A DNA stretch of 10,108 bases from an uncultured Bacteroidales bacterium. GTDB taxonomy: Bacteria; Bacteroidota; Bacteroidia; Bacteroidales; UBA932. Shown one piece after another: positions 1 to 5,272 of this stretch. The translations under genes and the position numbers were made by a program. The notes beneath the pieces were generated by a model, which worked only from the letters and a program-made list of their open reading frames with translations, ran no database searches and was not told the origin of the DNA. Where the stretch lies: positions 1 through 10,108 of the forward strand of contig CABTXO010000033.1 of the NCBI GenBank assembly GCA_902488725.1, read 5' to 3'. The first letter of the stretch is position 1. Every line of letters begins with the position of its first letter.

Positions 1-18
1 GACCGATGCCCGCCGCAT
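1..18 (-). CDS. Start of a gene cut by the window edge, probably gldH (gliding motility lipoprotein)
   Basis: The stop codon of the RicT gene overlaps an ATG by one base (TGATG on the minus strand). This opens a frame of six codons, MRRASV, that runs off the window. The TGATG junction is typical of translational coupling and matches the tight packing of the genes upstream. In many Bacteroidota the gene after the PSP1/RicT gene is gldH, a small lipoprotein of the gliding/type IX secretion group that is also kept in non-gliding species. The basic start (Arg2, Arg3) would suit a signal peptide. Six codons cannot prove identity; the name rests on remembered gene order alone. Confidence 0.35.
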
Positions 19-1214
19 CAACTCTGCGCCGGATTGCCGCCCGGACCGCCCTGGCGAGGCTTTCCGTTCCGGCGGTTGTTCCGCTCGTTCCGCCCCTTGC
101 GGTTCTTCCGCTTCGGCTTGTCGAAACGGCTGATGCTGTCGTCCCCGACGGCGGACACGAACTGCGGTCCCGCAGGCTCCGGTTCCGTCTTCAGCGACTC
201 GGGCTTTTCCCCGTTCCGGTTCATCATGATGATTTCCCGGACTTCGGAAGCCGCAAGCGGATAGAGATTCGAAAGCGACCCTTTCTCGTAGGAGAAATAC
301 ATCACTTCCTGCAGGATGTCCGTCTTCACGAGATAGGCAGGACCGTCCTGGAATTCAAGCGGTTCCGTCACCTTCGGAATGTGGGACTGCGCATCCAGGT
401 AGTTCGACACCTCGTAGTTTAGGCAGCACTTGAGCTTGCCGCACTGCCCGGCCAGTTTCTGGGGATTCAGCGAAAGGTCCTGCGTGCGGGCGGCGGAAGT
501 GGAGATGGACTGGAAATTCGTGATGTGGTTGGCGCAGCAGAGCTCCCGTCCGCAGACCCCCAGGCCGCCGATCAGGCCGGCCTCCTGGCGTGCGCCGATC
601 TGCTTCATTTCGATCCGGATCCGGAATTCCTCCGCGAACACCTTGATGAGCTGACGGAAATCCACCCGCGAGGCGGCGATGTAGTAGAAAATCGCCTTGG
701 TCCCGTCCCCCTGGAACTCAACATCCCCGATCTTCATGTCCAGCCCCAGTTCTGCAGCGAACTTGCGGGACTGGATCATCGTCTCTTGCTCACGGGCGAT
801 GGCCTCCTGCCACTTGAGGATGTCCTGCGGCTTCGCCTTCCGGTAGATTTTCTTGAGCGGGGTCGAGGCCGGATCCACGTGCTTGCACTTCAGCTGGCGT
901 GCCACCACCGGCCCTTCCAGCGTCACGATCCCGAGATCGTGGCCGTTGACCGCTTCCACGACCACCAGATCCCCCATCCGGATCCCCTGTCCGGATGCGT
1001 TGACATAGAATCCCTTCCGGGTGTTCTTGAAACGGACCTCGAACAGGTCTTTGTACTGATCCTGCGTGACTCCCTTGAGCCAGTTGTAGTCCCTCAGTTT
1101 GCAGCATCCCTGCCGGTAGCTGCATTCGAATTCCCCGGTGGCATCCACCGAGACCGTGCAACCGCGGTTGCAATCGAATTTTATGCTTTCGTTGGCCGTA
1201 TTGTCCATCATCAT
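18..1214 (-). CDS. ricT: RicT/PSP1 domain protein (YaaT family)
   Basis: A 398-residue PSP1-domain protein. Residues about 55-280 hold the PSP1 core, including FKNTRKGFY (62-70), a GDLVVVEA segment (81-88), the GVCGRELCC motif (219-227) and CGKLKCCLNYE (258-268). The Cys pairs are the family hallmark. In Bacillus subtilis, RicT (YaaT) joins RicA and RicF in an Fe-S-containing complex that affects RNase Y and mRNA processing. I see no RicA or RicF here, so the role in this organism is inferred only. A further N-terminal Cys cluster (C15, C19, C31, C37, C38) precedes the core, and the tail from about residue 366 is Lys/Arg/Asn/Gly-rich and probably disordered, possibly RNA-binding. The ATG at 1214 overlaps the holB stop as ATGA; it is followed by two more in-frame ATGs (MMM), so the exact start is uncertain by two codons. 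The holB-ricT order is also found in Firmicutes. Confidence 0.92.
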   Translation of the reverse strand: MMMDNTANESIKFDCNRGCTVSVDATGEFECSYRQGCCKLRDYNWLKGVTQDQYKDLFEVRFKNTRKGFYVNASGQGIRMGDLVVVEAVNGHDLGIVTLEGPVVARQLKCKHVDPASTPLKKIYRKAKPQDILKWQEAIAREQETMIQSRKFAAELGLDMKIGDVEFQGDGTKAIFYYIAASRVDFRQLIKVFAEEFRIRIEMKQIGARQEAGLIGGLGVCGRELCCANHITNFQSISTSAARTQDLSLNPQKLAGQCGKLKCCLNYEVSNYLDAQSHIPKVTEPLEFQDGPAYLVKTDILQEVMYFSYEKGSLSNLYPLAASEVREIIMMNRNGEKPESLKTEPEPAGPQFVSAVGDDSISRFDKPKRKNRKGRNERNNRRNGKPRQGGPGGNPAQS

Positions 1215-2305
1215 TGCAGTCCATACAAGCGGTTCACCAGATCGCAGAACAGAATCTTCTGGTTTACATTCCGGTCGATCAGCATCTGCGTCCGGTCGAG
1301 AACGGTCATCGCCCTCCGCGGGAAGCTCTTCCGGCAGGCCGACGCCATCGACTGGTAGAAGGGCAATTCGGCGTGAGATATTCCGGCCAGCGCAGGCAGT
1401 CCCTGCTGGAGGAGGAATATCTTGCGAAGGTTCTCTCCCGCAAATTTACAAAAAGCTTTCTGTTTTTCACGCGACGGCAGCGCAGCCATCGCATCCCCGT
1501 ACGCCAGGACGGAGAGCAAGTCTTTGGCCACCAGCGCATGCATGAGGTTCATGAATAATTCCGCCTGCGCTTTCCAATCCTCCCGCTCCGAAAGAAAGTG
1601 CAAGGCCTTCCCGACGCTTCCGCCCGCCGCCAGCGCCGCCAGGTGCGCCTCTCCGGCCGTTCTTCCGAGCGAGCCGACGAGCACCTGCTCGATCTCTTCC
1701 CGGGACCAGGGCAGCACGCGCAACCCCTGGCAGCGGGAAGTGATGGTCGGAAGCACTTTCTCGGACGCATGCGTGATCAGCAGGAAGACCACCCGCTCCG
1801 AAGGTTCTTCCAGCACCTTCAGCAAGGTGTTGGCCGCTGCGGCGTTCATCTTCTCGGGCAGGTAGACGACCAGGGCGTTCCAGCCGCCCTCCACGGGCGT
1901 CAGCGCCAGCTTGCTCAACATGACCCGCGCCTCCCCGACCGAAATGACGGTGCTCTTCTTTTCGAAGCCGAGGGCCGTGTTGTAGTCGTCCTCCGTGAAA
2001 TAGGGATTCTCCACCGCCATTTTCCGGAACTTGTCCAGAAACGATTCCGACGTGACCTTCGGCAGTTCGTGTGCGGCGCTGGTCCCGCCCACGATCGGAT
2101 AGACGTAGTGCACGTCGGGATGGATCAGGGACGCGACCTTGTGGTCGTGGCCGAACAAGGCATCCAGGAAGGCCTGCACGAGGGCGAAGGCACCACAGCC
2201 ATCGTTCTCGTAGAACAGCAGGGCATGCGGGACCCGGCCGCTTCCGGCCATCTCCCCAAGCACCTTCACCAGTTCCTGGTTCCCCTTGATTTCAGCAAGC
2301 GTCAT
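1211..2305 (-). CDS. holB: DNA polymerase III delta' subunit
   Basis: A 364-residue AAA+ clamp-loader subunit. Delta' is the fixed arm of the clamp loader that places the beta sliding clamp on primed DNA. The N-terminal AAA+ fold starts with the typical RVPHALLF (24-31). The P-loop position (about 33-40, ENDGCGAF) has lost the Lys-Thr of a working Walker A, as expected because delta' does not hydrolyse ATP. A Walker B-like strand precedes the conserved NTLLKVLEEP (159-168), and the SRC arginine-finger motif is at 190-192. The Cys4 zinc module found between P-loop and core in many homologues is absent: HPDVHYVYP (62-70) stands there with no cysteines, which I recall as usual for Bacteroidota. 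The start overlaps the prenyl synthase stop as ATGA, and the stop overlaps the ricT start the same way, so translation is probably coupled on both sides. Length is normal for the family. Confidence 0.93.
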   Translation of the reverse strand: MTLAEIKGNQELVKVLGEMAGSGRVPHALLFYENDGCGAFALVQAFLDALFGHDHKVASLIHPDVHYVYPIVGGTSAAHELPKVTSESFLDKFRKMAVENPYFTEDDYNTALGFEKKSTVISVGEARVMLSKLALTPVEGGWNALVVYLPEKMNAAAANTLLKVLEEPSERVVFLLITHASEKVLPTITSRCQGLRVLPWSREEIEQVLVGSLGRTAGEAHLAALAAGGSVGKALHFLSEREDWKAQAELFMNLMHALVAKDLLSVLAYGDAMAALPSREKQKAFCKFAGENLRKIFLLQQGLPALAGISHAELPFYQSMASACRKSFPRRAMTVLDRTQMLIDRNVNQKILFCDLVNRLYGLQ

Positions 2306-3285
2306 ACGTTCCGGTCTGCGGTGAATTCCGCAATTTGTACAAGATAACGCTTTTCCGGGGATTCCGGAAATATTTCGAGGGCCTGCACCGCCCGGCGGAC
2401 GTAGTCGCCCAGCCGCACCGTCGCATATTCAATTCCGCCGTTCTCCCGCACGAAATCCGCAATCTCGGCCTTGTAGGCCTTGTTTTCGTGAATATGCACG
2501 ATCTTGCCCCGGACGGCGGCGGCTGTCGCGGCATCCGCCCGTGCCAGGGCGCCCAGCAGCGGCAGCGTGATCTTCTGCTCGTCCAGGTCGATCCCCACCG
2601 GCTTGCCGATGGAGGAACTGCCCGAATAGTCGAAAATGTCGTCCTTGACCTGGAAGGCGAGACCGAGGTTCACCGCATAGTCCCGGGCGGCGGCCCGCAT
2701 GGCCTTCGGCGCCCCGACGGAAATGGACGCCGAGACCGCCGCCGTCTCGAAAAGCGAGGCCGTCTTGCTGTAGATGATCCGCAGGTAGTCCGCCTCGTCC
2801 GTGTCTCCGGACTCCGCCTTCTGCAACTGGAGCATCTCCCCCTCCGCCAGGAGGTTGAGGGTCTGTGCGAAGATCCGGACGACTTCGATGTGGTCCGGGG
2901 ATCCGGCCAGGATGTTGGAAACGGCTTTCACGAGCCAGTAATCGCCGATCAGCACGGAGGCGCGTCCGCCCAGAAGCGACATCACCGTGGGGACGCCGCG
3001 CCGTTTCGGACTTGAATCCGCCACGTCGTCGTGCAGCAGGGTCGCGTTGTGCAGCAGCTCGGAAGCGGCGGCGAAGCGGATGCTGTCCTCGGAGACGGCA
3101 CCGCCGGCGCAGGCGCGCGCGACCAACAGGGCGAGCAGGGGACGCAGCTGCTTTCCGGAATGGGAAAGGATCTCCTCGTTCGTCTTGTTCAGCAGATCGA
3201 TGTCGCTCCGGAGCGAAGACCGGATCAGGTCTTCGGTCCGGGTCCAGTCGCTCCCCAGAAAGGTTTTAATGGCATCGAGTGTCAT
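2302..3285 (-). CDS. Polyprenyl diphosphate synthase, long-chain type
   Basis: A 327-residue trans-isoprenyl diphosphate synthase. It condenses isopentenyl diphosphate onto an allylic primer in the cytosol, here most likely to make the side chain of menaquinone. Both aspartate motifs are intact: DDVAD at 86-90 (first Asp-rich motif) with the following RRG at 95-97, and DDIFD at 215-219 (second). The GKQLRP motif (44-49) contributes to IPP binding. The residues just before the first motif are NATLLH, with Ala at position -5 and no bulky aromatic residue to stop chain growth, which points to a long-chain (octaprenyl/solanesyl-like) rather than a farnesyl enzyme. Chain length cannot be fixed from sequence. 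The start lies 6 bases after the LOG gene stop, and the gene overlaps holB by 4 bases. Family assignment is secure; the choice between ispB- and hepT-type names is not. Confidence 0.93.
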   Translation of the reverse strand: MTLDAIKTFLGSDWTRTEDLIRSSLRSDIDLLNKTNEEILSHSGKQLRPLLALLVARACAGGAVSEDSIRFAAASELLHNATLLHDDVADSSPKRRGVPTVMSLLGGRASVLIGDYWLVKAVSNILAGSPDHIEVVRIFAQTLNLLAEGEMLQLQKAESGDTDEADYLRIIYSKTASLFETAAVSASISVGAPKAMRAAARDYAVNLGLAFQVKDDIFDYSGSSSIGKPVGIDLDEQKITLPLLGALARADAATAAAVRGKIVHIHENKAYKAEIADFVRENGGIEYATVRLGDYVRRAVQALEIFPESPEKRYLVQIAEFTADRNV

Positions 3286-3291
3286 CCCGCA

Positions 3292-3828
3292 TCAATTCAG
3301 GTCGCCCACGAGGGCGTCCACGGTGTCCGGGAAGGCGATCAGTTTCCGGGAGATGACATCCAGCATCCCCTGGGCGACATAGTGGTCCAGCAGGGCTTTC
3401 AACGGTTCATAGAAGCCGTTGGTGTTCAGTGCGTAGATCGTGCCCCCGTACTTGCCGAGCTTCGCGAGGGTCAGGGTCCCGATCAGTTCGTCCAGGGTCC
3501 CGATGCCACCCGGCAGCGCGACGGCCGCGCAGGTGCCATCCCGCATCCGTTCCTTGCGCTCATCCATGGTGTCCGTCCAGACCAGTGCGTCCAGCCCCGG
3601 GAAGCGATATTCATCCATGAAGCGCGGCAGCACCCCGATGTGATGCCCGCCGCAGCGGGCGACCTCGTCCGCCACGGCCCCCATCATCCCCTTGATGGCT
3701 CCCCCCGAAACCAGGGTGTAGCCCAAAGAACAAAGTGCGCGGGTCAAATCCCGCGCAGTCTGCATGTATTCTGGGCTGATGTCGTAGCTGGAAGAACAGT
3801 AGATTACGATTTTTCGCTCAGCCGACAT
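3292..3828 (-). CDS. LOG-family 5'-phosphoribohydrolase (TIGR00730 type)
   Basis: A 178-residue Rossmann-like protein of the LOG (LONELY GUY) family, often mislabelled lysine decarboxylase. It has SGGAIKGMMG (41-50, matching the family GGxxxGxMG), an ERKERM segment (90-95) carrying the conserved Arg/Lys, and PGGIGTLDEL (106-115, matching PGGxGTxxE, with Glu114 as the likely catalytic residue). Characterised members cleave the N-glycosidic bond of cytokinin or adenosine 5'-monophosphates to free base and ribose 5-phosphate. In non-plant-associated bacteria the natural substrate is less clear, and a nucleotide salvage or house-cleaning role is inferred. Size is typical (about 180-195). The start is 14 bases after the outer membrane protein stop, with no visible Shine-Dalgarno, as is common in Bacteroidota. 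No signal peptide, so it is cytosolic. Confidence 0.92.
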   Translation of the reverse strand: MSAERKIVIYCSSSYDISPEYMQTARDLTRALCSLGYTLVSGGAIKGMMGAVADEVARCGGHHIGVLPRFMDEYRFPGLDALVWTDTMDERKERMRDGTCAAVALPGGIGTLDELIGTLTLAKLGKYGGTIYALNTNGFYEPLKALLDHYVAQGMLDVISRKLIAFPDTVDALVGDLN

Positions 3829-3842
3829 AGAACGTCAACCGC

Positions 3843-4532
3843 CTAGAATTTGAACCCCAGCGTCAACATGATGCCGTTGAAGCTCTTCTTCTCCTTGAAG
3901 GCCGTCTTCACCGCTTCGGTCACGCCTTTGGTGGCATCCGCCGTGGACTGTCCACCCGCATACAAGGATCCGAAATTCCAGAAATACCGGGCGGACACCT
4001 GGAGTTTCCAGACCTCGATGCCGGCGCCCAGCCCGAGACCGTATTCCCAACGGGAAAGGCCGGACTCCTTCAGACGCTTGTTGCTGGAGGAGATGCTCAA
4101 CTTCGACTTCCCTTCGCTGTTGGTGGCCACCGCATAGCCCAGGAAAGGCTCTGCGAAGACATAGGGTCTGAACGCGACCAGGTCCGGCCCCCACTGGATC
4201 TGGAACGGGACTTCCACATAGCCGACCTCGGTCTCGAGGGACTCGAAGCTGTTGGCCAGGGACTGGTCCTTGAAGGTGTCCATGGCAGCACCCTTCACCT
4301 GGTACAGGAGACCCGGCTGGAGGGAGAAGCCCGCCGTGAGCGGAATCTGAACGAAGCCGCCCGCATGGTAGCGTGAAATGGATTTCGTGGACAGTTCTTT
4401 CAAGCTCGCGCTGGAAGAGGTCAGTCCCGCCTGGAGGCCGAAGGTCGTCCGCTCCAGGATTTGAGCTTCAGCGGAGAAGCTCATGGCCAGCGCCGCAATC
4501 GCGGCGGCCGCCGTCAACATCATTTTTTTCAT
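3843..4532 (-). CDS. PorT-like outer membrane beta-barrel protein
   Basis: A 229-residue secreted protein. A Sec signal peptide is clear: MKK, then an Ala/Leu-rich core, then AEA|Q with cleavage after residue 23. The mature part has alternating hydrophobic/polar strands, with FGLQAGL, HAGGFVQIPL, FSLQPGLLYQVKG, VGYVEVPFQIQW, YGLGLGAGIEV and SARYFWNFG, and ends in a C-terminal Phe (MLTLGFKF), the usual BAM recognition signal. This fits the small 8-stranded barrels of the outer membrane beta-barrel (PorT-like) group common in Bacteroidota. Ligand and function are unknown; PorT itself belongs to type IX secretion, but this degree of similarity does not show that role. The start follows the thioredoxin stop by 32 bases; that gap has no promoter match, so co-transcription with trxA is likely. 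The first codons hold a run of seven A (ATGAAAAAAATG). Confidence 0.85.
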   Translation of the reverse strand: MKKMMLTAAAAIAALAMSFSAEAQILERTTFGLQAGLTSSSASLKELSTKSISRYHAGGFVQIPLTAGFSLQPGLLYQVKGAAMDTFKDQSLANSFESLETEVGYVEVPFQIQWGPDLVAFRPYVFAEPFLGYAVATNSEGKSKLSISSSNKRLKESGLSRWEYGLGLGAGIEVWKLQVSARYFWNFGSLYAGGQSTADATKGVTEAVKTAFKEKKSFNGIMLTLGFKF

Positions 4533-4564
4533 GACAGTAATGAATTAATTCCGGGTGAATCATA

Positions 4565-4879
4565 TTAGAGCAATGCGTCCAGCTTCGCCGTGATTTCCGA
4601 CTTCGGCACATTGCCGACCAGCTTGTCCACGACCTGTCCGCCCTTGAAGAAGAGCAGGGTCGGGATGTTGCGGATCGAATATTTCATAGCGATTTCATCG
4701 CTCTCGTCCACATTGCATTTGGCCACGACGGCCTTGCCGTCATATTCCTGTGCGACTTCTTCGACGGTGGGGGCGAGCGCACGGCAGGGGCCGCACCAGG
4801 TCGCCCAAAAATCCACCATGACAGGCCTGCTGTCCGCCAGCATTTCCGCGAAATTCGCGTTCGTTGCGATCTTTTCCAT
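4565..4879 (-). CDS. trxA: Thioredoxin
   Basis: A cytosolic thiol-disulfide reductant with a complete single thioredoxin fold. The redox site WCGPCR is intact and the cis-proline follows in NIPTLLFF; counted from the longer start at 4909 the cysteines are 39 and 42 and the proline is 83. There is no signal peptide. Two in-frame starts exist. The ATG at 4909 would give 114 residues but sits 2 bases after a predicted stem-loop, with C/G just upstream. The ATG at 4879 gives 104 residues, the usual thioredoxin length; it is preceded by an unstructured A-rich stretch with A at -3, the pattern expected in Bacteroidota. The extra ten codons are A-rich, unlike the GC-rich neighbours, so I read them as leader and choose 4879. 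The gene is the first after a good promoter and probably heads the unit running to ricT. Confidence 0.93.
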   Translation of the reverse strand: MEKIATNANFAEMLADSRPVMVDFWATWCGPCRALAPTVEEVAQEYDGKAVVAKCNVDESDEIAMKYSIRNIPTLLFFKGGQVVDKLVGNVPKSEITAKLDALL

Positions 4880-4911
4880 ATTCTTGGGTGTTTGAAATTG
4901 TTGCTTCATCC

Positions 4912-4938
4912 GGGACGGAAAATAGCAATTTCCGTTCC
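4912..4938 (-). promoter_or_regulatory. Predicted 5'-terminal stem-loop in the trxA leader
   Basis: A perfect 7-base inverted repeat (4915-4921 ACGGAAA against 4929-4935 TTTCCGT, 7-base loop) extends outward by two more G-C pairs if one A (4936) is bulged. With the upstream TATCTTTG box ending at 4944, transcription should start near 4940-4936, so the RNA would begin almost exactly with this hairpin. It ends 2 bases before the upstream ATG at 4909. A 5' stem-loop could protect the mRNA or favour the downstream start; it is not followed by a U-run on the minus strand, so it is not an intrinsic terminator. The structure is seen; its role is inferred. Confidence 0.5.
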
Positions 4939-4943
4939 AGACA

Positions 4944-4973
4944 CAAAGATAAGAAAATTCGGCAGATCGCCAA
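4944..4973 (-). promoter_or_regulatory. Bacteroidota-type promoter for trxA and downstream genes
   Basis: On the minus strand TTG (4973-4971) is followed after 19 bases by TATCTTTG (4951-4944). The latter matches the Bacteroides -7 consensus TAnnTTTG exactly; the -33 element is TTG preceded by G rather than the full TTTG. The spacing fits the primary sigma factor of this phylum. The -33 element lies 5 bases past the stop of the PII-like gene, and this is the only such match I found in the intergenic gaps of the window. Confidence 0.72.
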
Positions 4974-4978
4974 CACCC

Positions 4979-5272
4979 CTAGACCGTCCGCTCGACGGCC
5001 CAGGAGAAGGCCCGCAGCCCCAGGTCCGGGTACGCGGCATCCTTCTCCCGGAGACGGTCCAGAATCCGGTCCGCCTTGTCGTCCGGCACGATCGTCAGCA
5101 GGCCGTAGTTCATGGTCGGCCAGGCGTGGCTCCCCATGTGGGGTTCCCCGCTTTCGTGGCCGCATCCCTGGATGTCGCGCCACTGGGTGAAGCCCCGCTG
5201 GCCTTCCGCGGCAAGCAGGTCGAGGATCTCGTCCCCGAAGGCCTGGTTGTAGGCAATGAAGATCGCTTTCAT
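4979..5272 (-). CDS. PII-like (PII-NG/DUF3240-type) small protein coupled to the RND pump
   Basis: A 97-residue protein without signal peptide or membrane segment. Its pattern fits a ferredoxin-like beta-alpha-beta, beta-alpha-beta fold: strand KAIFIAY (2-8), helix about 12-23, strand GFTQWRDIQ (27-35), a loop about 36-52, strand YGLLTIVP (56-63), helix about 65-77, and a last strand LRAFSWAVE (86-94). This is the layout of PII-family signalling proteins, which form trimers and bind a regulator or nucleotide. The loop in the T-loop position is rich in possible metal ligands: C37, H39, H45, M46, H49, M54. Members of a diverged PII group are known beside RND efflux genes such as cusABC. Here the ATG overlaps the permease stop as ATGA, so translation is probably coupled and a role in controlling the pump is inferred. 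No domain search could be run, so the fold rests on pattern only. A homologue next to RND pumps is, from memory, common in Bacteroidota. Confidence 0.75.
   Translation of the reverse strand: MKAIFIAYNQAFGDEILDLLAAEGQRGFTQWRDIQGCGHESGEPHMGSHAWPTMNYGLLTIVPDDKADRILDRLREKDAAYPDLGLRAFSWAVERTV

Noticed and set aside
2185..2220. Loss of the Walker A Lys-Thr in the DNA polymerase III delta' gene as a sign of a broken gene.
   Set aside because: Delta' subunits normally lack a working P-loop, and the rest of the protein, including the SRC motif, is intact.
525..3846. Further long plus-strand frames (such as 525-1358, 1598-2347, 2335-3015, 3031-3846).
   Set aside because: Each lies wholly or mostly over a well-recognised minus-strand gene, shows Arg/Pro/His-rich shadow composition and has no recognisable motif.
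4521..4532. A run of seven A at the start of the outer membrane protein gene as a slippage or phase-variation site.
   Set aside because: The run is just the usual Lys codons of a signal peptide (ATG AAA AAA ATG), is short for phase variation, and the frame is intact.
4533..4564. A promoter or terminator between the thioredoxin and outer membrane protein genes.
   Set aside because: The 32-base gap has no TAnnTTTG match and no stem-loop with a U-run.
4982..5000. A GC-rich inverted repeat at the 3' end of the PII-like gene as an intrinsic terminator of the efflux operon.
   Set aside because: The 7-pair stem (one G-U) with a 5-base loop is within the coding end and is followed by TAGGGG, not by a U-run. 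Read-through into the trxA unit remains possible.
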